Positions 38,941-50,493 are shown, counted from the stretch's first letter. The stretch is 64,000 nucleotides of DNA from Cercophora sp. LCS_1 (GCA_036250225.1 JAPZLL010000011.1:124001-188000), one strand, 5' to 3'. The notes: generated from the sequence alone by a model not told the origin. Translations and numbers: made by a program.

Positions 38941-41900
38941 ATGGAGTCAACCGAAAAACCCGCCACTCCTTTTTTCCACTCGTTAGAGAACCTGTCGCCC
39001 GAAGACCGCATCCTCTTCCACCGTTTCGGCCGCGGGAGATACATCAAACCACCACACAACATCATCCATCATGCCTCTGAGGCAATCGCCTCGGTGCAAG
39101 GCAATGCCACCGCCGTTCAACAACACGATGGCGCAAGCATTTCCTACGCCGAACTCAACCAACGCGCCAACATCCTAGCCAATGAGCTTCGGTCACGGCA
39201 TGGCTTCTCAAAGGGAGACCGAGCGGTTTTGGTCTTCTCCCGCTCCATCGACATGGTTATCTTCATCTTTGCCGTCCTGAAGGCAGGTGGTCAATATGTC
39301 CCCGTTGACGGCGGCGTGGTTCCTGTCGAGACACTTGGCCATATTATATCGGACAGCGATGCCTCGATTGTGTTGCACATGCCCAGGTACAAGCAAAAGG
39401 TCGAGGAAAGCATCCTTCTGGCGAAAAGACGAAGCGTGACTGTTATGAACATTGACGACAACAGCGATTTTTGGGCCCATGGAGACACATCAAGTCCAGA
39501 TGTCAATGTCGGTCCCCAGGACGGTGCTTATGTCATTTACACTTCCGGTACGACGGGACTTCCCAAAGGAGTTGATGTCACACATGGCGGCGTTACCAAC
39601 ACACTTCTACTCGAGCCAGCCAAACTCGGCATCACGGTGGGCAAGAAGGTAGCACAGCAGCTGAATGTCGGATTTGATATGGGTATGTCCGTGTTCATCT
39701 TCCTTCTTTGTTGCCTGTCTGACAACCGCTTCACAGGGGCCTGGGAAATCCTCGGCACACTCATGAACGGCGGGACGCTCTATACCCGAGGTAGCGGCGA
39801 CGACAACTGGACCAAGTGTCTACAACAAGTCGATATCGTCATCTCTACGCCAACCGTTGCCCTTAAGCGCTTCCCAAGGCATGACGAATTTCCAAACCTA
39901 GAGACAATCGTGGTGGGCGGCGAGCCATGTCCCGAAACACTTGCGAACCATTGGGCACCTCATGCCAACTTTATCAACGCATGCGGGCCTACCGAGATCA
40001 GCGTTATGAACACGGCTCATCTGCACAGGGCTGGTCAAAGGCTTACCATTGGAAAGCCCATCGCCAATACCACTGTTTATCTCCTGGATGATGACGAGAA
40101 TCCCGCTCCGATAGGAGAGCCCGGCACCATGTGGGTTGGAGGGGCTGGCGTGTCCAGGGGTTACCTGAACTTGCCCGAGTTGACGGCAGCCCGATACAAG
40201 CCGGACAAGTTCACCGGAGATGGGTAAGTCCTTGCCCCGTGTCTCGCATGCTGGTCATGTTCTAAACGATGTTTTATATCAGGAATACAATGTTCAACAC
40301 CGGCGACCTGGCTCGATGGCTTCCCGACGGCAACCTCGAGACACTCGGCCGCAAGGATGACCAGGTGAAGATTCACGGCTTTCGTGTCGAGCTGGATGGT
40401 GTGTCGAGAGCCATCGAAGCGCACCCTGCGGTCACCAAGGCTTGTGCACTCAAGATCGGCGATGAACTATGGGGCTTTTACTCGAGCCATGCTCCGGTTG
40501 ACGAGAAAGAGCTGCGAGAGACGGCCGGCACACACCAGCCATTTTACGCTGTCCCGAATATTTGGTGGCATGTCGCCATAATGCCACTGACAGCGAACGG
40601 AAAGATTGACAAAAAGGCGCTTCGCAATCTTGCGGACACAGACCACCACAGCCGCTCGACGCTTTTCGAACCAAACGACACCGACATCGAAAAGACTGCA
40701 GCATTAGACGGTGATCTTGACGTCGCAGACAATGACAAGCCCGAAGAAGACTCAGAAGCCGTCTCTTTACCCCCAAAGAAAGGCATCCACGGCTGGCGCT
40801 GGCTCCGACACACCGCACTCTCAGCCTACCGCAAGCTCTTCGGCATCGTGCTCGTCGCCAACACAACCGCCCTGGCCGTTATGCTCCACCAAAACCGACA
40901 CACCAACTACCGCCTTCCGCTGTCCTCCCTCGCAACAGCCGTGAGCGCCAACCTCCTCGCCTCGGTTCTCCTCCGCCAAGACCACATCGTCAACCTCATC
41001 TTCTGGCTCGCCACACGTCTGCCAACCACTACACCCCTCTCCATCCGCCGCCACCTCGCCCGCGTCTACCACTACGGCGGCATCCACTCGGGCAGCGCCA
41101 TCGCCGCCTCAACCTGGTGGCTCATCTACACCATCACCGCAACTCTCCCATCCCCTACCCCCATCCCATTCCAAACACCCATCCGCATCCTATCGTACAC
41201 AATCCTGTCCCTCCTCCTCGCAATCATAACAATGGCGCACCCGACCCTCCGCGCCAAACTCCACAATCAATTTGAACTCACCCACCGCTTCGCAGGCTGG
41301 ACGGCCCTCGCTCTCGTCTGGGCCCATCTCATCCTAACCACCATGTCCACCTCCAAAGCCGCCTCTTTCCCCCTCGGAACAACCATCCTCACAACGCCAA
41401 GTATATACCTTCTCTCTCTGACGACGCTCTGCATCGCCCTCCCCTGGCTTCGCCTCCGTCGCGTCCCCGTAAGGCCCGAACCCCTCTCGGCGCACGCCCT
41501 CCGGTTACACTTCACATTCACCACGCCCCGCCCTTGTTCCTCCCTCGGCATACGCATCACCGATCGTCCGCTGATAGAATGGCATGCTTTCGCCGCTATA
41601 CCCTCTCCAAACGGCGGATTTTCCATTCTCATCTCCAAAGCGGGAGACTGGACTTCGCGAATTATCGCTAACCCGCCTAGTGCTATCTGGACGAGGGGAA
41701 CACCAGCGAGCGGTGTGTTGGCTGTCGCGTGTCTGTTTAAAAAGGTGGTATTGGTAGCAACAGGGAGCGGGATTGGACCGTGCTTGCCGGTTATAATGGA
41801 GCGGAAAGTGCCGTGTCGTATTTTGTGGTCCACGAGAAACGCGGAGAGGACGTATGGGAGGGCGATTCTGGAGGAGGTGAGAAGGGCGGATAAGGACGCG

Positions 41901-42080
41901 GTGGTCTGGGATACGGATGAGATGGGGCGGCCCGATTTGGTGAGGATGGCTTGGGAGATGTACAGGGAGAGTGGAGCGGAGTGTGTTTGTGTTGTGAGTA
42001 ATGGGGCGACGACGAGACGGGTTGTGTATCAGCTTGAGGCGAGGGGAGTTCCGGCTTTTGGGCCGATTTGGGACTCGTGA
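38941..42080 (+). CDS. Adenylation domain fused to a ferric-reductase-like membrane oxidoreductase (TmpA-type), 1026 aa
   Basis: Exon 1 is 38941-40223 and exon 2 is 40283-42080 (59-bp intron). The N-terminal half is an AMP-binding domain: YVIYTSGTTGLPKGVDVTH (A3, about residue 198), ACGPTEISVMN (A5), NTGDLARWLPDGNLETLGR and DDQVKIHGFRVEL (A7/A8), TANGKIDKK (A10). No carrier protein follows. After an acidic linker come about six TM helices (LFGIVLVANTTALAVML; ASTWWLIYTITATL; LSYTILSLLLAII; FAGWTALALVWAHLIL; IYLLSLTTLCIAL) with scattered His, then a FAD/NAD-type reductase end with VVLVATGSGIGPCLPVI. This resembles TmpA of Aspergillus nidulans, a membrane flavoprotein acting in developmental signalling. 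It is transcribed towards the NRPS-PKS gene, whose stop is 160 bp away. It may activate and reduce a small acid at a membrane; the substrate is unknown. Confidence 0.88.
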
Positions 42081-42241
42081 TGGGAGATCTGGATCGTAAG
42101 ATGATAGATTCTGGGACTGCCCGGTTTTGGGATGAGAAATAGAGAGATAAGTTTTTTGTGAGCATCGTCACTTCTGGACAACTTGGAAGGATAAACAAGC
42201 CGAGAGAAATCATGGAGGTAAATCGCCAGCGAAGCCAACCC

Positions 42242-45200
42242 TTAGAGTGAACTAGTCACTGGTCTCTCGGTGGCAGCAGCCCCAATTTGTTGCACATATC
42301 TCCTCACAGTTTCCTCGTTGACCTCTGGCGCAGGATAGTCGTCAATGCCAAAGACATGCCTCCCAACAGGTGGGCCTGACAGCATGTCTGCAGCTCCCTT
42401 GTCGTCTGTCACCCCGTCAAGTAGTGCCGCGATACGCGCCAGCGGGCTTGTGGTATGCTCTGCCGCGTAGGCAAGGGCTCGTTCACGCCACTCCAAGAAC
42501 GGCAGCAGCTTCTGACCACCCCCGGCGGCGGCCAGGAGCTCAAAGAACTGATTGAACCCAGGCGCCCGTCCATTCAAGAAGTCGTAATCTCGGCCGATCC
42601 GCTCTCTGTCCCGCGCCATTACAGCAATAACTGTTTTAGCGATGTAGTCAACGGGTAACGCAGCCGAGAGGTCTGCATTGACCAGTGGAAACGCGCCCAT
42701 CTGCAGACATCCAGAGATAAAGTTGTGGAAAAAATCGCCGTGGTCCGTTCGGAAGTGACCGCTGGTCGAGGACGCCGTGACGAAGGGCAATCGGTAGACT
42801 GAAGCCACGGCACCGCGCCATCGTGCAGCAGAGACCATCCTTTCTGCCAAATATTTGGACGTAGCGTAGCCGTACTCACCTTCTCCTTCAGGGATGTTGT
42901 GGCCCAGGTGTTTGGGAAGAGTTGACATTGTGGAGATCAGGTGGACGGCCTTGCTTCGGCCGGTGGAGGCGAGTCGAAGAACCTCATGGGTGCTGACGAT
43001 GTTGGGGCCGACATAGTCGTCAAACTGGCGCACCCAGTCAACGAGAGAGCCGGAATGGCAGATGGCATCCACCGACCCGGCCAGGTTATTGAAGCTTTCA
43101 TATGACATACCGAAGAGAGGCTGCGACATGTCTCCGGCGGCGGCAATGAGAGACGTGCGATACTCCTCCCTCCATAACCCGTAGTTGTTTAGGGTAGTCA
43201 ATAGACGCTTCATTGCTTGTTGGCTCGAGTCAGCGCGCACCAAGCAATGCACCGTGATCTCCAGGTTCAATAGTTCGCCCAAGATGAAAGCCCCAACAAA
43301 GCCCGTGGCTCCAGTGAGAAAGACGGATCTGGGGGGCTCTGTGGGATGCTCGACGACTGTAAAGGTTAAACTCGAATCCAAGCAGCCCTTCCTCACGGCA
43401 GCCATGTCGAGCAAAGGTGCTCCCGATAAAGGGGCACTGAGAGGGGTATCAGTCCCGTCGGCGCAAGAGCAATCCGAGTCTTCATTCTCCATCTCAGATT
43501 GCAGAAACTGCGCCAGTGACCTGAGGTTGGTGTGCTGAAATACGAACCGCGCGGACAATGCCAAACCCGCTAAGTTAGCCATCTTGTTGCGGACCAGGAC
43601 GGCAGTTAATGAATCGACACCAATGTCCTGTAGCGGCAAGTCGACGTCAACATCTTCGGGTTTGCTGAAACCCAAGGTCTTGGCGACGGTAGCCCGGACC
43701 ATGCCCAGCACAAGGTCTGCGTGTTGCTGAGGCTGAGCTCCACGCAGCAACTCGCGCAAGTGCAGGCTTTGTGATGGAGAGTTGGTTACATGACCCACCA
43801 GCGAGCGGAAAAACGGAGGTGCAATGCCCTGCTCGTCGCAATAGCTTTGAAGTCGTTCGGGGTCGAGGAAAGTTGCCACTGTGACGGCACGGTTGCTTCG
43901 CACAGCACCCTCCAGCAAGCCCAAGCCTTCTTCCGGTTTGAGCAAGTCAATACCGAACCGGGCGAGATGGGTATTAGTTGTTCCAGACACCTGAGCCGCC
44001 ATCCCTTCTCCTGCCCATGGACCGTATGCCACAGAAGTTGCTGGGAGGTGCAAAGAGTGTCGCAGGTGTGCAAGCGAGTCGAGGAAAGCGTTGGCCGCGG
44101 AATACTTCGCCAAACCAGGCATGCCAATGGTACTAGCAATTGAGGAGATCATGACAAACATGTCTAGATCGAGGTGCTGTGTTAGCTGGTGAAGGTACCA
44201 GGCACCGCATGCTTTGGCGCCCAACGCTGCGGCACAGCTGCGGGGACTCAACGTTGCCAACACCCCGGGGTCCTGCACGCCGGCAGCATGGATCACCGCG
44301 CGCAAAGGGCGGGCTTTGTTGAACAGAGCAATGACAGACTGGAGACCCTCCTGTCTAGTCGCGTCGCAAGCGAGAAGGGTGGCCTTGGCGCCGAACTCGG
44401 ACAGCAAGGCCACGAACTCCGTCGCTCCAGGGGCATCCAGGCCTTGGCGGGATATCAGGACGAGGTCACGGATACCGTGCGAGTTGACTAGCCACAAAGC
44501 TATCTTTTTGCCGAGGCCGCCCACGCCGCCCGTGATAAGAACGGCGCCATCCGTCCGGAGAAGCGGACGGGCAGGCATCCTCTGGATGGATTTCACGCGC
44601 TGTAGTCGTGACGCGAAGAGCTGTCCATTTCGTACGGCGCATTCGGGCTCCGCGTATTGTGAAATTGCCTGGGCTATGGTTATGGATGACGTGCTGTCAA
44701 AATCGAGGTCCAGGATCCGTAGACAGAGTTCGGGGTGTTCGGCGCGGGCCGTTCGCACGAGGCCCCACAACGGCCCGGCCTCGAGTTGCTCGATTCGGCT
44801 GTCATCCCGGCCCACGCTCACTGCGTGCCGAGTTACCCACACCAGTGGCCGGTGGAACTGAGTCTGCGTTGCAACTTGGAGTTGCGCCAGCGCGTGCGTG
44901 GTAAAATCATGGATCTGGTTGACGGTACTGCCATCATCCGAGTGCCAAAAGCAAAGCAGACCGTCGAGTTCTTCGGCGTCTTGCAGGTCGCTCACCCACT
45001 GCACCCGGGCGCCGGCTTGGATCAGAGCTGTTTCGACCACTGTTGACCAAGGCGCTTGGTCCACTGGGCATAGGAGACCCCATGTATTACCAGGGATGAC
45101 GTCGGGCCTGTCTGATGGATGCCATGATATCTCAAACTGGGACTGGGACTGGCTCAAGTCCGGCTCAATGGCACCCCCTGATGACGTTGGTGACTGGTGG

Positions 45201-48200
45201 TTATCGAATGCATTTTTGTTGCCGTTGTTTGCAGAGGTCTTGCGCAAGGGTGCAAAGCGTTGCCGTTGGAAAGCGTACGTCGGAAGGTCCACCCGCCTGC
45301 TGCAGCCCAAAGGTCGGAAAAACCCCGCCCAGTCGATGGTCACGTGCTGCGCGTGGAGTTCCGTGAGACTTTGTAACACCACAGACGCGTCGCGTCTTCG
45401 CGGAACAAGAGAAGGCAACCACACCACCGACTCGCTCGCCTCAGCAAGACACGCCGCCCCCATGCCCGCCAATACTGGGCGAGGGCCCAGCTCGACAAAC
45501 ACATTGACTCCTTGTTGATAGAGTGCCTCGATGGCGTCAGCAAACCGCACAGCTTCTCGTGCCTGGCGCACCCAATATTCTGGTTGTTCAAGCTCCCCTG
45601 GCCCCGCTAATCGCCCAGTCACGCTGCTAACCACCTGAAGCTGCGCTGGTCGGTATGTGATTCTTTCGGCCACCGCTCGATACTCTTCAAGAATCCCGTC
45701 CATATGATGAGAATGGAACGCATGCGAGACGTCGAGCTTTTTCGTCTTCCTACCCCCGCCCCCCTGCCCCGCGAAGTGCCCCGCCAGCCGCTCGACAGCA
45801 CCGATGTCACCCGACGCAACCGTCTGCGTCGGCGTGTTGTGCCCCGCTACATCAGCTTTCCCAACGAGCCGAAGTGATTGGATCGCTGCTTGTACCTCTG
45901 CCGCTGTTGCCTCAATCGAAACCATACCGCCACGAAGCTCAACAGCCTGCATCAGGCGTCCACGCGCTGCCACCAGACGACAAGCGTCTGGGAGGTCCAT
46001 GATACCCGCAACATGAGCAGCGGCGAGCTCGCCCACACTGTGCCCGACAGCCCAGTTTGGCTGCACGCCCCAGCTCTTCCAGAGCTGCCATAATGCCACC
46101 TCCAACGCAAAAAGAGCGGGTTGAGCGAAAGCTGTCTGCTGCAACATTTCTGGGTGGTCATGCTCGGCGGTAGCATGCATGACGCTAACCAAATCCGTCT
46201 CCAACAAGCTCTCGAACTGCTTTGCGATATCGTCGAGCGCTCTACGAAAGGCAGGAAATGCATGATAAAGACCTCGCCCCATGCCCGGGACTTGGCTGCC
46301 CTGTCCCGTGAAGAGTGCTCCTAGTTGCGGTTCCGATGTGTTGCTTCCTGGACATGAGCGCGCCCCCCCGACTGATCGAAGGCCTTCAGCAAGCGAAGCA
46401 TGGCTCTTTGCAAGCAACACCAACCTCCGTTTGAAGTGTGTTCGCGTCGTCGCTAGGGAGTAGGCTATGTCGCCGAGATGATACCTGTCTCCTCTCTGCT
46501 CTACCCAGATGCGAAAGTTGCCGACTTGCTGCTCGAGGGCCGCGTCGGTTTGCCCCGAAAGGAGGATAGGGAGCTCATGCGGCAACTGCGTCGACTGCAA
46601 GCTAGGGTCCTCAGCTGGGCTTGGGGGTTCCTCCAGGATCGCATGGGCGTTGGTCCCACCGATTCCAAACGCGCTGATACCTGCCCGCCGCAGCCGCTCC
46701 CTTCGACGCCGCCAAGGCCGAGTTTTCTGCACCAGCGCCATCTGGGCCCCTTGCCAGTCGACCGATGGGGTGGGCGCCTCGGCATACATTGTTTGCGGGA
46801 GTTTCCAGTGTTGGATCGACAAGATGACCTTGATCATTCCTGCCAAACCTGCCGCAGCTTGGGTATGACCGAGGTTCGATTTCGCCGAGCCAACCCACAA
46901 CGGCTCTTCGCCAGGTGGTCGGCTGCCCCTAAAGATACTCGCCAAAGCCCCGCCCTCGATGGGATCGCCCAGCCTCGTCCCTGTGCCGTGAGACTCAACA
47001 TAGTCGATATCCTTCGGGGCCAGACCAGCTACGTCTAGCGCTGTACGGATAAGCCTCTGCTGCGCGATTCCGCTTGGGACAGTCAAGCCGGCAGCACTCC
47101 GACCGCCATGGTTCACTGCCGTTCCCCGCAACACAGCGTGGATGAGATCACCATCACGAACGGCGTCGTCCAGACGCTTGAGGACAACCACAGCACACCC
47201 TTCAGCCCACCCCGTCCCCTCGGTGTTTGCGCTAAAAGCCCGGCAACGCCCATCGGTCGACAGCCCTCCCAGCCTGCTGAACTCGACATGCATCCCGGGG
47301 TGCAGCAACAGGCTAATGCCGCCAGAAATAGCCATGTCACACTCGCCCTGTCGAAGGGCTTGACAGGCGAGGTGTGTAGTCACAAGTGATGACGAGCATG
47401 CCGTGTCTACGGTTAGAGCTGGGCCCTCTAGACCCAGAGCATACGATACCCTCCCGGATATAGTAGCCCCCGCGGATCCCGTGGCGGCGTATCCGTCCAA
47501 CTCATCAAGTGATGGCGCTGTTGTGTGGGCGGCGATGCTACATAGGCCGATGTACACGCCTGTTCGGCTGCCGCGAAGTCGCTCGGCCGTGCAGCCTGCC
47601 CTCTCAAGTCCCGCCCAGCATGTTTCTAGCATGACTCGATGCGTCGGATCCATGGCGCGCGCCTCGCGTGGTGAGATGCCGAAAAATGATGCATCAAAGT
47701 CATCGACCCCGTCGACAAACCCCCCTCGGCGACAATAGGATCTCCCTGGAGCGGACGGGTCGGCGTCAAATAGCGCGTCCGTGTCCCAGCGATCCTCGGG
47801 AACCTCAGATGTGGCATCGCCTCCGCGCTTCAGCAACTCCCAGTACGCTTCCGGCGTGTCGATTCCTCCAGGCAGCCTACAAGCCATGGACACAACAGCA
47901 ATCTTCTCATTTCCCTTCGCACCACGCGTGACGTCTGTATCTTGCTTGCGACCCTTCCCCTCTCCTTTCCCTTCGAGATATGCGGCCAGCGTCTTGACGG
48001 TGTAATGCTCGAACATTGTGACTGGCGAAAGCTGCTGTTCGAGGAGGCTCCCCAGCACCTTTTGTGCGCGTACCGCCCGCATGGAATCACCACCGATTTG
48101 GAAAAAGTTGTCATTGACGCCGATTCGTTCGTGACCTAGGACATCCGCCCAAACAAGCATGATCCGGCGCTCCATCGATGTCATCGGCCCAGCCAGAGCA

Positions 48201-49738
48201 ACCCGCGCGGGCCCAGTTGGGTTCGGAAGCGACTTTCGATCAATCTTGTTGTTCAGGGTCATCGGAAATGCGTCCAGCTCAACAAAGAATGCCGGCATCA
48301 TGTACGCGGGGAGACGAAGGGCCAACCATCGGCGGAGAGCATTGTCCAGCGTTCCCTCCCCCAAGGCTTGGCCACCGAGCTTGTTGGAGCTTCTCAAATA
48401 ATAAGCCACAAGGCGATTGTCTTTGCTCGCCACCACTGCCTCAGAGACACCTTCGTGCTCAGCGATGCTGGCCTCAATATCGCCCAGTTCGATCCTGTGG
48501 CCGCGAACTTTGACTTGGTCATCGGTTCGCCCAAGAATGGTCAGCCTTGCGCTGAGGTCAAACCGTGCTAAGTCACCAGTTCGATACAGCATACCGGCGT
48601 GAAAAGGGTTATCGACAAACCGAGACCGGGTAAGGTCATCCCTGTTGCGATAACCCCTGGCCAAACCGGCACCGCCAATCCAAAGCTCACCTTCGGACCC
48701 CAAAGGCACTGGCGAGAGACTCTCGTCCAAGACATAGAGCCGATAGTTGACAATCGGTCTTCCAATGACCACGTCTTCGCTTGGACACACCTTCCATACA
48801 CTCGCCCACACTGTCGCCTCCGTTGGGCCGTACATATTCCACACTGAATCAGCACAAGTGTGCAGCCGTTCGCCCAACCGACGGGGCAGCGCTTCTCCAC
48901 CACACAGGATCTTGGTGAGGCGATGTTGTCCGTCCCAGCCCGAGTCGAGCATCATCTGCCAAGTGGCGGGTGTGGCCTGCATGATGGTGACATTGTGACG
49001 CTGGATCAGTCCGAGAAGCGCTCTCGGATCTTTGGCTTCGTGCGTCTGAGCCAAAATGGTCGTCGCGCCGCACAGCAGCGGCAAAAACAACTCCAGGGCG
49101 GCAATATCGAAGGATATGGTGGTCACGGCCAGAAGTCTGTCCCACTCGGCGCAGCCCGGCTCCCGCTGCATCCCCAGCAGCAAGTTGCACAGAGCACCGT
49201 GCGTGATCTCGACTCCCTTGGGCTTCCCCGTCGACCCTGAGGTGTAGATCACATATGCGAGATCGTCCGCCCCCACGCCATTCCCAACATCAACAAGTCC
49301 CTCTGCGGGAGCATGAGCCCGAACTTCGTCGATAACCACGTGGTCCCCCTCCCAGTAAGCCAGCACACCATGGGTGTCGTGTTCTGTAACAACAAGCCTG
49401 AGGCCTGCATCGTCTGTCATGTGTCTGATGCGTTCGGTGGGAAAGGTAGGGTCGATGGGCACATATGCTGCGCCCGTCTTGAGCACGGCCAGCAGCGCCA
49501 CAACAAGGCTCGCAGAACGGGTCAGAGCAACGCCGACGAGGTCGCCGCGCCCGACATTGTGGCCGATCAACGCCTGACCCAGCCGGCAGGCAAGGCGGTC
49601 GAGCTCGCCAAAAGTCAGCGTAGTGTCGGCACAGATAAGAGCGGTCTTATCGGTGTAACGCTTCGCGGCGTCCTGGAGGAGGTGGTGCAAACAATGGCCG
49701 AGAGTCGTGGCGTCATCCGTGTCATTGAACCCATCCAT
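42242..49738 (-). CDS. Hybrid NRPS-PKS, domain order A-T-KS-AT-KR-T-R (SwnK-type), 2498 aa
   Basis: Single uninterrupted exon from ATG 49738. Adenylation domain about residues 20-500 (YVIYTSGSTGKPKGVEITH; MYGPTEATVWAS; YRTGDLARFD; NNKIDRKSL). First carrier FFQIGGDSMRA (Ser about 555). Ketosynthase about 614-1040 with DTACSSSL (Cys about 779), HGTGTRLGDP and SNLGHTQAAAG, all three catalytic residues present. Acyltransferase with GHSVGELAAAH (Ser about 1233) and HAFH, the malonyl-type signature. A pseudo-KR region, then a ketoreductase with GGVGGLG (about 1739) and catalytic SSIAS...YSAANAF. No DH, ER or MT. Second carrier GVDSL (about 2043). Terminal Rossmann reductase GATGFVG (about 2144) with YATSKYLAERM, so NAD(P)H-dependent release as an aldehyde or alcohol is expected. 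All modules look active. The order equals that of SwnK in swainsonine biosynthesis, but the neighbours differ. A TATATA word is about 137 bp upstream of the start. Confidence 0.95.
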   Translation of the reverse strand: MDGFNDTDDATTLGHCLHHLLQDAAKRYTDKTALICADTTLTFGELDRLACRLGQALIGHNVGRGDLVGVALTRSASLVVALLAVLKTGAAYVPIDPTFPTERIRHMTDDAGLRLVVTEHDTHGVLAYWEGDHVVIDEVRAHAPAEGLVDVGNGVGADDLAYVIYTSGSTGKPKGVEITHGALCNLLLGMQREPGCAEWDRLLAVTTISFDIAALELFLPLLCGATTILAQTHEAKDPRALLGLIQRHNVTIMQATPATWQMMLDSGWDGQHRLTKILCGGEALPRRLGERLHTCADSVWNMYGPTEATVWASVWKVCPSEDVVIGRPIVNYRLYVLDESLSPVPLGSEGELWIGGAGLARGYRNRDDLTRSRFVDNPFHAGMLYRTGDLARFDLSARLTILGRTDDQVKVRGHRIELGDIEASIAEHEGVSEAVVASKDNRLVAYYLRSSNKLGGQALGEGTLDNALRRWLALRLPAYMMPAFFVELDAFPMTLNNKIDRKSLPNPTGPARVALAGPMTSMERRIMLVWADVLGHERIGVNDNFFQIGGDSMRAVRAQKVLGSLLEQQLSPVTMFEHYTVKTLAAYLEGKGEGKGRKQDTDVTRGAKGNEKIAVVSMACRLPGGIDTPEAYWELLKRGGDATSEVPEDRWDTDALFDADPSAPGRSYCRRGGFVDGVDDFDASFFGISPREARAMDPTHRVMLETCWAGLERAGCTAERLRGSRTGVYIGLCSIAAHTTAPSLDELDGYAATGSAGATISGRVSYALGLEGPALTVDTACSSSLVTTHLACQALRQGECDMAISGGISLLLHPGMHVEFSRLGGLSTDGRCRAFSANTEGTGWAEGCAVVVLKRLDDAVRDGDLIHAVLRGTAVNHGGRSAAGLTVPSGIAQQRLIRTALDVAGLAPKDIDYVESHGTGTRLGDPIEGGALASIFRGSRPPGEEPLWVGSAKSNLGHTQAAAGLAGMIKVILSIQHWKLPQTMYAEAPTPSVDWQGAQMALVQKTRPWRRRRERLRRAGISAFGIGGTNAHAILEEPPSPAEDPSLQSTQLPHELPILLSGQTDAALEQQVGNFRIWVEQRGDRYHLGDIAYSLATTRTHFKRRLVLLAKSHASLAEGLRSVGGARSCPGSNTSEPQLGALFTGQGSQVPGMGRGLYHAFPAFRRALDDIAKQFESLLETDLVSVMHATAEHDHPEMLQQTAFAQPALFALEVALWQLWKSWGVQPNWAVGHSVGELAAAHVAGIMDLPDACRLVAARGRLMQAVELRGGMVSIEATAAEVQAAIQSLRLVGKADVAGHNTPTQTVASGDIGAVERLAGHFAGQGGGGRKTKKLDVSHAFHSHHMDGILEEYRAVAERITYRPAQLQVVSSVTGRLAGPGELEQPEYWVRQAREAVRFADAIEALYQQGVNVFVELGPRPVLAGMGAACLAEASESVVWLPSLVPRRRDASVVLQSLTELHAQHVTIDWAGFFRPLGCSRRVDLPTYAFQRQRFAPLRKTSANNGNKNAFDNHQSPTSSGGAIEPDLSQSQSQFEISWHPSDRPDVIPGNTWGLLCPVDQAPWSTVVETALIQAGARVQWVSDLQDAEELDGLLCFWHSDDGSTVNQIHDFTTHALAQLQVATQTQFHRPLVWVTRHAVSVGRDDSRIEQLEAGPLWGLVRTARAEHPELCLRILDLDFDSTSSITIAQAISQYAEPECAVRNGQLFASRLQRVKSIQRMPARPLLRTDGAVLITGGVGGLGKKIALWLVNSHGIRDLVLISRQGLDAPGATEFVALLSEFGAKATLLACDATRQEGLQSVIALFNKARPLRAVIHAAGVQDPGVLATLSPRSCAAALGAKACGAWYLHQLTQHLDLDMFVMISSIASTIGMPGLAKYSAANAFLDSLAHLRHSLHLPATSVAYGPWAGEGMAAQVSGTTNTHLARFGIDLLKPEEGLGLLEGAVRSNRAVTVATFLDPERLQSYCDEQGIAPPFFRSLVGHVTNSPSQSLHLRELLRGAQPQQHADLVLGMVRATVAKTLGFSKPEDVDVDLPLQDIGVDSLTAVLVRNKMANLAGLALSARFVFQHTNLRSLAQFLQSEMENEDSDCSCADGTDTPLSAPLSGAPLLDMAAVRKGCLDSSLTFTVVEHPTEPPRSVFLTGATGFVGAFILGELLNLEITVHCLVRADSSQQAMKRLLTTLNNYGLWREEYRTSLIAAAGDMSQPLFGMSYESFNNLAGSVDAICHSGSLVDWVRQFDDYVGPNIVSTHEVLRLASTGRSKAVHLISTMSTLPKHLGHNIPEGEGEYGYATSKYLAERMVSAARWRGAVASVYRLPFVTASSTSGHFRTDHGDFFHNFISGCLQMGAFPLVNADLSAALPVDYIAKTVIAVMARDRERIGRDYDFLNGRAPGFNQFFELLAAAGGGQKLLPFLEWRERALAYAAEHTTSPLARIAALLDGVTDDKGAADMLSGPPVGRHVFGIDDYPAPEVNEETVRRYVQQIGAAATERPVTSSL

Positions 49739-50493
49739 AATTGCTAGGGGTTCAGGGGCCAAGATAAGGCTCGCGTATCCGGTAGGCCACAGTCGCTAGT
49801 CTCTAACCGTTTGTGCTCTGCGAGGAGATAAGAACCTGCGCGCAGGCGAGTATCCCCTTCTGGTCAGACCCAAGTATATATGGCTTGCCATGCGCACCAG
49901 CACGCCACGGCGACAGCTTCTTGTCCCATACAACCCAGCGCACACGGCTCCTCCCGATCGCCCCCATCGTTACGCGTCTTGAGTACACCGGCATCAGCAA
50001 CCCAGGTTCAAGGATCCAACCCCTCCAGCCAACCGAACACCCGCAAACGCAACGCACGGGTGGCTCTCGCTGTTGAGTCGTCGGGGGGCATGCTCCCATC
50101 TCCTGATGCCGATCCCGAAGGTTTTCGGGGAAAGATTCCGGTGTCTCTGCAGAGCCTGGACACCGTTTCCCTGGCATTCTCGATGGCAGTGTTGACTCTA
50201 GCGGGCGTGGGGCATCTGCGGGCTTAGGAGCTCTCAGCCGCCCGTCCGGGCAGCACGATCTGCAACCGGCCGCCAGTGTGACGGTGGGTTCTTCGGCCCA
50301 TAACGAGATCGGGTCGCCGCAGCTCGTGTTCGGAAGCCGTACGACGCCCCCGTCGGGACACAGCCGGCCACTTGTCGTCGTGATATCCACTCTCTCCCGC
50401 GAGGAGGGTCCATAACTTGAGATGCGCCCTGAAACGATCATCAGCTAACCATTCAACCAGGGCGCGAGCGTGTTGCAGGCCCAGAAGCTTACA
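49739..50493. promoter_or_regulatory. Shared divergent promoter of the NRPS-PKS and the aldolase-type gene
   Basis: 755 bp between the two start codons, pointing to co-regulation. A TATATA at 49875-49880 (minus orientation, about 137 bp from the NRPS-PKS ATG) is the likely core element of that gene. CGG-AAG-CCG at 50331-50339 is a small inverted repeat of Zn2Cys6 type, 155 bp upstream of ATG 50494. No gene is seen inside. Confidence 0.5.
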
